64,000 nt of DNA from NCBI RefSeq assembly GCF_901709675.1, contig NC_051093.1, positions 8,919,553 through 8,983,552 on the forward strand, read 5' to 3'. This stretch comes from Syngnathus acus (Eukaryota; Chordata; Actinopteri; Syngnathiformes; Syngnathidae). Made by a program: the position numbers and the translations under genes. Below, piece by piece: positions 1 to 11,300 of this stretch. Every line of letters begins with the position of its first letter. Position 1 is the stretch's first letter. The notes beneath the pieces were generated by a model, which saw nothing but the letters and a program-made list of their open reading frames with translations, had not been told where the DNA came from and made no database searches.

Positions 1-53
1 GAGTTTCATTTTAAATTGTCTCCTTTCCTTAATTGTGTGTTTGTGCTATCCAG

Positions 54-927
54 AGTCTACCCAAGGTGTTCTCAGCAGGGCTGGACATCATGGAGATGTA
101 TGGCAAGACTCCAGAAAGCTGCGGGGAATTCTGGAAAGCTGTTCAGGAGATGTGGTTGAAACTCTACAGCTCCAACATGGTCACCATAGCTGCAATCAAT
201 GTATGTATAGTTTTGAAGCAAACCAGTGCTCAGACTATGACTAGAGCAAAAAAAAAAAAAAAAAACTCACTTTCCCCTCCTTCTTCAGGGTTCCAGTCCT
301 GCAGGGGGCTGTCTGATGGCTTTGACATGTGACTATAGAGTAATGGTGGACAACCCACGCTATAGCATCGGCCTTAATGAGACTCAGCTCGGGATAGTCG
401 CGCCTTTTTGGTAATGATTCACCATATGGTAACACTGAGGACAAATGTGATGACACACCATTTTAACTGTGCTGTTTACAGGTTTAAGGACACCATAGCT
501 AATACAGTGGGCCACCGGACTACTGAAATGGCCTTGGCTTTGGGGCTGCTCTACAACCCAACAGAGGCTCTGAAGATAGGACTGGTAGACCAGCTAGTAC
601 CTGAAGATAAGCTCATGGCCACAGCTGAGCAGGCAATGGCCAAGTGGTTGGCCATTCCAGGTGTGTGATAGTGGGAGGAGTTCATTCTATTCAAATATTT
701 TGAAAAACAATTCATTCTATTTTCACTGGATACTTTTGTATTTGTATGTTTGTTTGACAGCCCACGCCAGACAGATCACCAAGTCCATGATGAGAAAGCC
801 GACCATTGACAAGCTGACGGCCAAAAGAGAAGCCGATGTCCAAAATTTTGTTAGTTTCATCACTAAAGATGCCATCCAGAATTCGCTCCGTACGTATCTT
901 GAGATGCTCAAAAAGAGGAAGGCTTAA
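54..927 (+). CDS. eci1: Enoyl-CoA delta isomerase 1, mitochondrial (3' part; 5' exons lie left of the window)
   Basis: Four exons are present: 54-200, 289-410, 482-660 and 761-927 (TAA 925-927), with GT-AG junctions and consistent phases. They give the last 155 residues. The family shifts 3-cis/trans double bonds of unsaturated enoyl-CoAs to 2-trans in mitochondrial beta-oxidation. The translation shows the crotonase-fold segment FSAGLDIMEMYG, then AGGCLMALTCDYR, then GLNETQLGIVAPFW, which carries the Glu expected to act as the catalytic base. The C-terminal helical part contains ARQITKSMMRKPT and DVQNFVSFITKD. The N-terminal transit peptide is outside the window. No frameshift is seen. The assignment to ECI1 rather than peroxisomal ECI2 rests on the C-terminal half and the absence of an ACBP domain in what is visible. 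The gene is tail to tail with the DNase gene. Confidence 0.93.
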
Positions 928-1173
928 TGAGTAAGTGAAGGCCTCTAATCACAAATCATTGGACACTGACTTGACATTTAAAAATGTAATATTGTGAGTT
1001 AGCTGGATAATGTAAACAAACTTGGGCGGTCAGGTTCTTCTAACATCACTAAAAGTGCCTGACCTAAATCACACCGTGGTGCATTGCTTCTTTTTTCCTC
1101 TGTATTCTTTTCTCTCTGTTTTGGTTTTGGAATGTATGTAAATTTAAAAGGTTAAACTCCACTAAATGTATTA

Positions 1174-1179
1174 ATTAAA
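1174..1179 (+). terminator. Candidate poly(A) signal of eci1 (ATTAAA)
   Basis: An ATTAAA hexamer lies about 250 bp after the eci1 stop. It is the best signal before the opposing DNase gene begins. The downstream GT-rich element is weak, and an AATAAA near 1431 is an alternative that would run into the DNase last exon. Confidence 0.4.
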
Positions 1180-1229
1180 TGCATTTTGCATAGCTCATAA
1201 TGTAACTGTCAATGTCTGCTTCAAGATAT

Positions 1230-1235
1230 CTTTTA
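1230..1235 (-). terminator. Candidate poly(A) signal of the DNase gene (AATAAA on minus strand)
   Basis: TTTATT on the plus strand reads AATAAA on the minus strand, about 60 bp after the DNase stop codon. This implies a very short 3' UTR and only tens of bases between the ends of the two convergent genes. Confidence 0.45.
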
Positions 1236-1292
1236 TTATGAACTGGCTTGGTAAATTTCAGATGTTTGATAATGCTTCAATCAGTCATGTGA

Positions 1293-3096
1293 TCAAACCA
1301 GCAGCTTCACTTCCACAGGAAAATGGTCACTGACAGACAATGCCTAAGAAAGGAGAAAATGTAGATTTAGAATATAATCCCCTCAATCTATACAAAATTG
1401 CTTATATTCTACATGTACAGACACATTACAATAAATGAATAGCATATGTGTCACTTTTGTACCGTCTAGTGGTGGAGAACACAAAGGAGTGACTGAGTTG
1501 TACTCTTGGGTGGAGTAAAAGTGAAATATGTAAGACAATATAAGTGTGTTTCTTGTCACTGTTTTAATTTGCATTCCTGTGTGTACAGTACACCAATCCA
1601 TAAAGGTGTGTTTTTCCTCATACCAAATTGTTCCTTTCCCCGAAAAAGTTGCTCTTTCGGAATTCTACGGCATGAAGTTGTTTGCATTTCTGTTATGTGC
1701 TAATGTCTACTCCACATGTTTACCATATTGAAGCTCAGATTCAGATCCTCCATGAAGTCGTACACCGCCGCACTGTAGTCCACTACGCCCGTCTTCATGT
1801 CATCAGTCACCACAATCCTAAAAAAAAAAAAATCTGAAGTCGTGTACATGGCTAGTGCCAACATAGAACACCTACCTGTCATATGCACAATCAGTGTGCG
1901 ACACTGTTGTGTCCGCCTCATTAGGGATCAACCAATGGAAGCTCTTGTCCGTAAAAATTCGGATCTGCGTCCACTCTGAGTCTGTGACATAGCTGCAATC
2001 TGTATTGAAGTCGCCGAGAAGAATGATATCCTGCAGGTCCAACGCATGGGTGTCATTCATTCAGTTTCATCGAGGAAAATTACGTTTTTAAGTCATATTC
2101 ACGTTGGTGTTCCATCTGCTGCGGACATCAGTCACCACATTGTACAGCTCATCTACTTCCTGCAAGGCGAAGTCTGGTGACGTGTGTTGTGGGATCAGAG
2201 CAAAGTTTCTCACAACTAAAAGGGATATAGGAAGAGTTACTGCCATTATTTTAAAAACACATTCTATATATACAGTACAGTGTTCCAAAGACTTTTTGCT
2301 TTGTTGATCTTTTTTTTTACCAGTGTAATTTTGCTTTCATTTAATGACTCCTACCAGTGTCATTTGAGGAGAACATAACGATAAAAGGCTCCCTCATGAA
2401 GGTGTCGGTCCCACAGGGCTCACAACCATCGTCATAAGTGTAGTTTCTGACCACTGACACCGTTTCCTCCCTGGAAAGAACATGCATGGACTGAATTGAA
2501 ATATAAGAAGTATTCTACACTGGAATGGACAATGACTTTTTGATAAGGTAAAAAAAAATCCATATTGTTTATGGAGATACTTTTGTCGCTGCAATTTTTT
2601 TTTTGCGTGTGTACCTGTATAGAAAGAGATACCGCTCCTTGTAAGAACTACGACCCAAAGGCTCACTGACGATGTGCTTGTACCTAAATGGTGGAGAACC
2701 TCTGGGGGAAAAAACAAAAACAGTATGAATTTCTGAATTTGTCCAAATGTTCCTTGATTATAAGCGATATTCATTATTTATCCTAACTTGTTGACATGTT
2801 GCATGAGTTTTGTGGTAGCTGAGAGGTCATTGTCTCGGACTTCCTGGATCAGAATGATGTCATAGCGGTGGACGATCTGCAACAGCAACACGAAATGCAT
2901 CGCTAATATGTGCGCACAGTACTGACTACAAGGTGTGATGAGAGGTCAAGTATCTGACCTCACGGATGATGTTCATCAAGGTTGTGTTGGAAGCTTTCTT
3001 GTCCCCAAAAGACTTGATGTTGAAGGCTCCCAACAGCAAAGACGTAGATAGATGCAGCAGGACCAAAAGGAGACCCGAACTGTACACTAAATACAT
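1293..3096 (-). CDS. dnase1: Secreted deoxyribonuclease I family protein
   Basis: Eight coding exons run on the minus strand: 3096-2959, 2876-2788, 2701-2615, 2470-2355, 2215-2103, 2030-1876, 1817-1724 and 1343-1293, giving 280 aa (human DNASE1 is 282). Residues 1-23 are a hydrophobic signal peptide. Key DNase I residues are present: Glu98 in YKERY, His154 in IPQH, Asp188 in GDFN, Asp232 in CAYDRI and His271 in SDHFPVE. The small cysteine loop [10 protein letters not shown] typical of DNase I is present, and the basic C-terminal tail of DNASE1L3 is absent. The protein should be a Ca/Mg-dependent extracellular endonuclease. The last exon is only 17 codons but carries the active-site His; without it the preceding exon reads into a stop. 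An acceptor just before the ATG (exon from 3098) implies a non-coding 5' exon. DNASE1L2, next to ECI1 in human, is an alternative name. Confidence 0.9.
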
Positions 3097-3098
3097 CC

Positions 3099-4380
3099 TG
3101 GGGGTAACACAAAAGTAAATACATTTAAAACTGACTGATAGAAGGCATATATTCAAACTTACTAATGCAAAAGAAAGAATGGCTTCATGGAATGCTTTGT
3201 GCTCTATGCAGGGGGGAATGTCCTACTCACTTAATGCATAACTCAGGTTAGACCAAAGTGACCTTCAAAAGTTAAAAAGGCATTCCAGGTTTTATACTGC
3301 AAGGACTAATTTGTATTACTGTATAACAACATTCTTTATCAATGAATCCCGGGTAGCTACCTGATCCTCATAGCCAGCTTGTTGATGAGAAGGCCTAGTA
3401 GCGTAAATCCTCAAAGGTGCCACTGGAACATCTGAACAGAATTTCTGATTGTGTGTGTCTTTATTTGACTGCAGGTGCATCATGTGACAAGGTCGTGCTG
3501 GCCAGGAGCGACGATAGGCGTGCTATTGTGGATAGGCTACAAGTTGGTTGCCATGTTAGATGTCATTACATGACAATGAAGGATGTGCGCTGCAAATGGC
3601 ATGGTTATATTTAATTGATGAGAAAAAGTCATGAAATTGGAGACATTTTATTATAAACAACTAAAAAACACTACTGTTGAATTCATTATTAATGTCCCAT
3701 CTAAAGAAATGGTCTGAGAATTTGATAAACATTCTTTTATAATGACCTTTACGTGACTGTCACTGTTATTAAGATTAAAAAATATATACATATTGCCTTG
3801 TCAATGCTATTTTTAAAAGACTAGTGGCAAGACAAGCACTGGGAAGGGAGCAGATGCTTGAAATACTAGATAAGAAAGTTTATTTAAGGTCTTGCTTTTA
3901 GCCAAGCACTTGGGCTTGAATTCCACTGCTATAAAAATAAAAAAATCTATACGCTTAGTCAGTCCACACATATGGGTGTTATTTCTACAAATTGTTGAAA
4001 AATCACTAGTGTTTGGAGGTTTAACCTGCAACATATGATTTATTTTTATGTTATGTTAACATGTTTTTAAAGAAACAGGCTCGTCCACTGTTATCAAATT
4101 AAGAACATTTAAGGGTTAACATTACATCTCTGTTTTTCCTTTTTCAAAGATTTTGCATTGCCGGAAACATTTTGCATATACTGAAGACATTTGGATTTTA
4201 GATCAAAAGATGAAAATCAATACAAATTAACGTAGTCAATATAAGAAACTCCGTTTTACCTTTTAAAACTGTAATCATGGCAAAATGATTTATCTGATAA
4301 TTTCATACATGACTTTTCGTTTTTCTTTTATTTAATATTGGTAGGTCAAAGGTCAAACAGTCGCACTGAGTGTGACAATT
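3099..4380. other. Intergenic: 5' side of the DNase gene and naa60 upstream region
   Basis: No supported coding exon. The stretch holds the unseen 5' non-coding exon(s) of the DNase gene (minus) and AT-rich spacer. Open frames here, such as 3417-3614, have no recognisable protein features. The DNase and naa60 genes are head to head, about 1.3 kb apart. Confidence 0.5.
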
Positions 4381-4596
4381 GCGTCACTTCCGTAAACAGG
4401 AAAAACAACATCCGGTCGCGAGCGTTGACCGGATTAGCTTAGTTTAGCTTCACTGCAGCATCGATAACAGTAATGAGAATCAAGAGTAGACATGTGTTCT
4501 GTCATGTTGTATCCAAAGTAGGGATTCGCCCACCTGGTTTATAACCGAACAATATAAATCCCCTTGACTTTCCTTCGGTGTGAGGGTTCAAATAAG
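4381..4596 (+). promoter_or_regulatory. naa60: Probable naa60 promoter and non-coding first exon
   Basis: A relatively GC-rich patch with CACTTCCG and CATCCGG elements (ETS-type) is followed by a stretch ending at a good donor (AATAAG|GTAGGA, exon end 4596). The coding exon has an acceptor at 4970-4971, so a spliced 5' UTR is required. The start of the exon is not determined. Confidence 0.5.
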
Positions 4597-4977
4597 GTAG
4601 GAACATGTTAGCCTAGCCAGACGCTTAGCTTAGCTCAAGAGCTGTTATCTGACGTAAAACTGTAGAAATACTGAAATCGTGAAGTATGTGTTATTACCCT
4701 AAGCTGTGCGTTCAAATTGTGCAGACATTTGAACTAAATTGTGAAATCTATTTTTCTCCCAAGTTGTGTGATCAAGTTGTGTGGACATTTTTACCAGTGG
4801 TGCTTTTGTAAACCTTTATGACGTAATTTACACCGAGGTGTTAACATTCTTCACTGTAATTCTAGTTTAGATGTTTTCCACCTTTCTCCTTGCTTTCCAC
4901 GAAAATTCAAGATTTCCTGACATTGTTCTTGCTGTCAATTACACTTTCTTTTTTTCTTGTTTTGCCTCCAGGTGTGA

Positions 4978-6041
4978 ATGAGTGACGTGGTGCCTCCCAC
5001 AGCTCTCAGTGAAGTCCAGCTCCGGTTCCTGTGCCACGATGACATAGACAGTGTGAAACTGCTCTGTGGTGACTGGTTCCCAATTGAGTAAGACTCTTTC
5101 TATGGAGAGAACATTTCTATTCCATGAAGGCATTTCCTGAAAAACAACTTGTTTTGACCTAACCCCAGGTACCCAGACTCATGGTACCAGGACATCACCT
5201 CCAACAAGAAGTTCTTCTCTCTCGCTGCCACCTTCAGAGGAGGTATTGTGGGAATGATTGTGGCTGAGATCAAAGGTCGGACCAAAGTACATAAAGAGGT
5301 AAGATGCTTACATAAATCAAGGTCCCACTGTACACGATCCAGTAATTAATGCAGATGTCATTTTGTTTTTATTAATTGTGTCTTAGGATGGAGATGTTCT
5401 CGCATCCAGTTTCCCCGTGGACACACAGGTAGCCTACATCCTCAGCCTGGGAGTGGTTAAAGAGTTCAGGAAACATGGCATAGGTACTGGTTGCCTTCAC
5501 TGAAAGCACGCCACACATTTTCTTCCATCTGTCACCACTCCAAAATGAATGCCTGTTTCTTTGTTTAGGCTCCTTACTGCTGGACAGTCTGAAGGAGCAC
5601 ATTTCGACAACAGCCCAGGACCACTGTAAGGCAATCTACCTGCATGTTCTCACCACCAACAACACTGCCATCCACTTCTACGAGAACAGGGACTTCAAGC
5701 AACACCACTACCTGCCCTACTACTACTCCATACGTGGCGTCCTGAAAGATGGCTTCACATATGTGCTCTACATCAACGGGGGTCATCCACCTTGGACAAT
5801 ATTATATCCTTTTGAATGTTGATGGATTAGCCATTTTCTTAATCGCACAGCTCTGTATCTATTGACTTTAACTTAGCGTTCCACTGATTATATCCATCAC
5901 ATCGGTTCAACCCTAGCCAACCTGAGCCCCTGCTCCATCCCGCAGAGGTTGTATCGACAGGCTCAGTCTTTGCTGCGATCTCTGCTACCGTGGTCCAACA
6001 TCGCCTCCAAAACCGGCATACAATACAGCCGAACAATGTGA
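4978..6041 (+). CDS. naa60: N-alpha-acetyltransferase 60 (Golgi-anchored NatF)
   Basis: Five coding exons, 4978-5087, 5169-5298, 5387-5483, 5569-5803 and 5885-6041, give 242 aa, the same length as human NAA60. It acetylates N-termini of transmembrane proteins facing the cytosol and is needed for Golgi integrity. The GNAT fold is visible: the acetyl-CoA loop RKHGIG at residues 108-113, the strand YLHVLTTNN that supplies the catalytic His, then a C-terminal amphipathic region ending LPWSNIASKTG...YSRTM, matching the membrane-binding tail. The start is the first ATG of the exon (acceptor at 4970-4971). The last intron (5804-5884) begins ATATCC and ends AC; no GT-AG alternative preserves the frame, and reading through adds only a few residues before a stop. 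The gene is between a divergent DNase gene and carhsp1. Confidence 0.95.
5804..5884 (+). other. naa60: AT-AC (U12-type, minor spliceosome) intron in naa60
   Basis: The 81-bp intron starts ATATCCTTTT, a perfect match to the U12 5' splice consensus, and ends in CCAC. An ACTTTAAC element about 12 bases before the 3' end fits a U12 branch site. Joining 5803 to 5885 gives WTIF-DYIHHIGS, aligned with human NAA60, in a complete 242-aa frame. Confidence 0.88.
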
Positions 6042-7769
6042 CTCGACATTGCAGGTTTGGATCTCATCGCCGCCATCATTATTCTTGTCTCAGTTTCTTA
6101 ATGTTTTTTTTCCCCCATCCCACTTACAGGAAGCCCAAGTGTTCTGTTTCTCCTCCGTCTTCCCTAATGCAGCTATACATTCACCCCCTGGGCATGCTGT
6201 GTAGAACACAGATTGCGGGTTCAACCCGATTCAATGCACACATGAAATGTAGGTCTGCCGCTCTGCGCAAGCTGCTGCACCCATATCAAATAGTGCAATG
6301 TTGTGTTTACACTGATGAGCAATTGCGGGGGAAATTTTCGTCATCTTTTACTTGATGCCGTCACTACTATTTCATTCCATGTTCCGATAGAAGTGTGTCG
6401 AGTCTATCATACCGAAACCTAGCAGTCAGTATAAGACCTGTCTCTCAAAACAGGTGACTGAGCAGACGTCTTTGTTTTGGTATGGGAGGGATTTTTAACA
6501 CACTGTCCGGTGGCTCCAACCTGACCTATATTTCTGCCCTGCTTCAGTCAATTCATTCACGTGTTTGTCTACTATTGGTATATTATATATACTAAGGTAA
6601 TAGAGTTCACGTAGAGTATAATGTATTATAATGAATGATATTGCTGCTGCCCATTTGAAATAAGCACCCTTTCTCTTTTGACTCGATTGAATGTGAGTCC
6701 ATATCAAATTGTGACATTGGGACCCTAGAACAAATGGCATTGGACTGTGAATATAGCAACGCATTTTTTAGGCTTGTAGTGTCGAGTAGAACGAGTAATT
6801 TATCGGGAACAATGAAAGACTGCAGATTGGCTATTTTAGTATCATTGACGTGTGAAATGATGTGTCCTTTGGAAAACGGCTGAACATTGTTTTCTTTGTG
6901 CAATAACTAAATAATAATGTACTGTAATGTATTTGTGACATCAGCGCCTAGTCGGAACACGCTGCAACACAATGTTTACAGGCATTTCACATGAAGCAGT
7001 TTTAAAATCTTACACGGCTATTGAGTTGGCTTACTAAAATACCCATGTAGTATAATCCGTACAAGAAGGGCGCAGTCGCTCAGGTCCTTATTTTAAAGGT
7101 TTTTTAAAAAAAAACTGGATGCAGTCTGCTGCTTCCCTTCTCTGTGAAGTTGCTGCTAATGTAAATGAATGACCACTCGTCTGTCGTATTTGAAATTATA
7201 CTGTAATTCAGATTTGATTTTTAACATCTGCTTGATAGAGATATCGTATACGAATGGTTATGCTCCCGAAATAGAAATACCTGTTACATCTGTGTGTTTG
7301 CAAGGTCATCAATTAGCACGCATTAAGTGCCAAATCGTGGTCTCAATACTACATTCAGCCAAACCTTTTTTTTGTTTTGTTACATTTCTCCACTTTGATG
7401 GCATTTTGTCACACACTATATGTAACTGTGACTGTGAAATGTGTTGTTCAAAGGTGTCAATTTCAAATGATTATTTCAGACAGTTTGTATGCAATGCAAG
7501 TTCCTTTGATTGTAAACATGATCTGACCTTTTTGGGGTCTTAACGTCACAATCTAGGACTCATTTCACCTTGGGATTACTAATTTGAAAAAAATATGACT
7601 CTTGAGCAGTTTTAAATGATAAACATTCACACATTTTTTTAGACTCTTCTTTTCCTTTCTGCTTGTTAGGCTTGCACCGTATTTTACAGTTATTTTGACA
7701 TTCACATTGACTTGCACATTCACTTATTTTACCTTCACAACTGAGGACGTGTTACGTTTACATGTTCTT
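6042..7769 (+). other. naa60 3' UTR and intergenic DNA
   Basis: Long AT-rich stretch after the naa60 stop with no supported coding exon. No strong AATAAA is seen near the stop, so the end of the 3' UTR is unclear. The ORFs of about 120 codons at 5990-6355 and 7169-7543 show no recognisable domain. Confidence 0.4.
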
Positions 7770-7786
7770 GCCACTAGAGGGCAGTG
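7770..7786 (+). promoter_or_regulatory. Predicted CTCF-type site
   Basis: CCACTAGAGGGCAGTG fits the CTCF core CCASYAGRKGGC. It sits between naa60 and carhsp1. The motif is also common inside dispersed repeats, so binding is unproven. Confidence 0.45.
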
Positions 7787-8164
7787 CGGTGCCACGTAGC
7801 TTTCAAAACGTCTGTCCAGAATGGCTGAGCTGTCATTCCCTACAAAAGCGTTGAAGGAAAAAAAAAAATCAAGTTCAACTCAATTCGTCTGAAAATTATT
7901 TTTCACTAACAAATACTTTTGCTTTACGTCTATGTCAATGAAACACATATGATGGGTAAGACGAATCTTCCATTAGATAGCAGAAAGAACTTAAGTGTAT
8001 GTTTCCAGCTTTTCATAAATCAAAATGTAATTTGAAAAAGCGCCTCCAAATCTGAGGTTCTCACTCACTAATCTAATCTTTTACTTTTTTCAATCCGACT
8101 CTAAAATGACTTCGATAATGCGTTTATTGTGAAGGAGTTTTTGTAACTGGATTTACGGTAACAC

Positions 8165-8392
8165 GTCATCAATGACGTCACGATTTTGCCAGCCCCGCCC
8201 CTTCACTAAAAGAGTGAGAAGGACAGACAGCGCTGCTGGAGCCTGGAAGTTCCTGCATGAATCAAACCTCACAACCTGAGCTGAGCTGGGCTGGACTGAA
8301 CTAACAAAACCTGCTCGACAGAACTTCACCAAAACACTGCTTTGCATTGCCTCGACAACGTTCTTCAATCTTCAGTCGCTTGAAAGGAGACC
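8165..8392 (+). promoter_or_regulatory. carhsp1: carhsp1 promoter (CRE, GC box) and non-coding first exon
   Basis: A full CRE palindrome TGACGTCA (8173-8180) is preceded by a CGTCA half-site and followed by a GC box CCCCGCCC (8193-8200). About 30-50 bp on begins a stretch that ends at a donor GACC|GTGAGT (exon end 8392). The coding exon starts at an acceptor at 12227-12228, so this is the likely untranslated exon 1, giving a 3.8 kb first intron. Confidence 0.55.
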
Positions 8393-11300
8393 GTGAGTTT
8401 TTCCTTATTTTCCTTTCCAAATTTGAAGTAATCACTACTTGTTTTTGACGACGTGTTTTGTTCTCCTGCTGCGTTGTGCTTATTTTTGCTTTTGTGATGG
8501 GTATTCGTTGTTTCTCGAAATGCACCACTCCCTCGGAGTTAATGAAGTGCTGCACGGTAAGCCTCTGTAGATGTTGACAACAATCCACCAGTTGCTCATT
8601 GTCACCTTCGCTGTTGGGTATTTTGCGGGTAACCAAACTGTTGGAACTCGACGTTCTTTTTTTCAATTTTTTTTTTTTTTTTTTTTAGAAACAATCACCA
8701 GTGATGAATTACATTCAATCTATATTTAATTTAGATTATTTTTTTCCTATTATTGGGATGCAATGGTATGGAGAGGTATTTTATGCAAAATAAAATGGAT
8801 AGAATAGGAGTGCAAATTAAATGAGAGTTCGTTGAGGCGGGCGCATACTTGCATTGACATTAAATGCAAAATGTGCAAAAAAAAAGACTGAAAATCATAA
8901 ATGATCACACCTTTTATCTACTACCTAACCTTGTAGTGACACTTCCTTGTGTGATTTCCTGCCCAAAGGTTTGGGTACTCATGAAGCAAATGAAATGAAC
9001 TTTAACTTTATTTTGTATGATGCGAATAATGCAAAATAATAAGGTGCTACATACTATTGGTATTTTTTTTGCATCCAGGATTCCAGAGCTGCAGTAGAAA
9101 CCCTGTTCAAGCATGTTTTTGTTTGAAACATAAAACATGAGATGATAGGGTGGGCAAGGGGAGTGTGTGACTTTATGGGGTTGTCATGCTTGTTTCAGTC
9201 TACAACAGGTTGAAGTGCACAGACAGGTCGCATGGCTGGAGGTTGTAATCAAACACCTGCGTATTGAATATATTACATTACGCCCACCGTTCTGCAATTG
9301 TGTTGTTGTTTTGCATTACAGATCAAACCACTGAACAAATCATTTCTTGCATTACTTACATAGCACTTTTCTATATGTTTCAGCTCCTTTTTAAATGTTT
9401 GTTTTAAGAACAGGTTGCCCTTTATTTATTTGAGTTATTTAGCTTTTAAAGTGATTTCATTACTTTCAAATATATTCTATTTTAAATGATTTCAAAATAT
9501 ATGATTTATTTATTGTCTTTAGTTATTTAGCTTTTAAAATGATTTAGTCAGAAAAAAAATCTGATATTTAATAATTCCAAACACTTCCCGGTTTTCATGT
9601 CTGTGACATGTTTTTTTTTAATATTTAATATCCTGGCGTTTAAGTCCTGCATTATAGCGGGTCAATTCTCCAATTTTGACTCAGTCATTCTAATCAATAT
9701 GAACAGATGTCCAACGTGACTTTCCTTCAATCGTGGACATTAGCATTTATTGTAGATCATTTCCCACTGTTGGGCCGACAACACGGGATATGTGGCCAAT
9801 GCGTTTCAAACAAGGTGTGAATTTCAGTTTACATTGACTGAGGGGATGTGGCACTGACGCACGTTGAGGATGAATCATCCTGTTGCAGGATCAGGACCCT
9901 CTTCTGCAGTTGCGTCAACACATCCCATTTGGCCTTCTGCATGCATACGCAGTCGCACAGCCACCCACCCACACCCACCCACGCTTTCAAGCCCACAAAG
10001 AGCACATCATAATAGGCCGCTTGTGTTTGAGCTTGGCGCTCTCTGCCTTAACGGCTCAGCTATAGTGGATGTGATTCTGCCAATGCTTTCAGGTCCTCAA
10101 ATACCTGCCTGAAGCTCATCGCAACCTTTGTCCGTTTCACGTTATGCAACCAGAGCTGGCAAGCAGTCGTTTCCCCCTGACCCAAGATGACCCCACCAGT
10201 GAAGATCTTTGCATAGCATTAAGCCTGCTTGACTTCTTTTTGTCTGCCTGCATATTGACAAACGTACTGATATTTGACTTATTTATCCCAAGAAATAGCG
10301 ATACAAGAGATGTTCGATACCACTTTTTTTTTTGTCCAGACTGATGCCAGTAGTCACCGATACCAACCACCGATACCACTTGTATTTTCGATACATAAAA
10401 TATCCCCCAAAAATCAATTAAAACAAATCAATAAGAAGTCTTTTTTTTTTTTTTTTTTTTTTCTCATGGCACCATGAGCTCATGTTTGTGTGCATAATCG
10501 GTCCTAACAATCCATCCATTTATTCTTTTAGAGCACGCCGCCATTTATTGTCTCTTTCCTTGCCCTAATGATGCCAACAACACAACCAAAGAGCTTTTGC
10601 GGTCTGCTAGTAAAGTATCTGGCAGGATGGGAGGCGACAGGACTTCCTGCCACAAAAAGAGGGATGGTCACATTCAAACAATTCAAGGATCTCACCTTGG
10701 AGAGAAAAATAAATCCTGTGTCTCTGAAGAGCATTTGTAGCTGAGTGTTAGGAATGTTGCTTATTTCGAAGAAACACACAAAGGAACATCATAGGAACAG
10801 CTTTGCTTGATGAAAAGCAATTTAATCTAGTCAGACTCCATCCAAATGAATGTTTATCAGCTAACCGGAGTTTTTATTTATCTTCTAAACTAATAGCCAG
10901 TCACTTATTTTTTCCTCCCTGACCTGTGAAAATGTATTTTTGATGACACTTTGAAATTTCGGTTTCTGGCTTACGATTGATTTGATCATCTGTCAATTCA
11001 GTGTGACGCAGTGAGATGAGCAGATTGTTGAAATTGGACATCCTTCCTGTTTGCCGTGTGTCTGTGTGTCTGTCTGTCTTCATTCATCCATTGGCCTGGT
11101 ATTTGCTGTATCAGCAGGGTCTCTGGTTTGTACCAGTGGTGAATAATTTTGGAAAATTCCACAGGGCTCTGGTGTGTGAAAGCATGAGCATGATGAACTG
11201 GAAACCATGTTACGATCGTGTTAGATTTGATTGCGTGCTGATATTCAGCTACCGGTAAATCCGTTTGACTTTTTTTTTGGTTTTCTGTGCATATTCACAT

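Noticed and set aside
6210-6235. tRNA-like B box GGGTTCAACCC
   Set aside because: No A box at the right distance and no cloverleaf.
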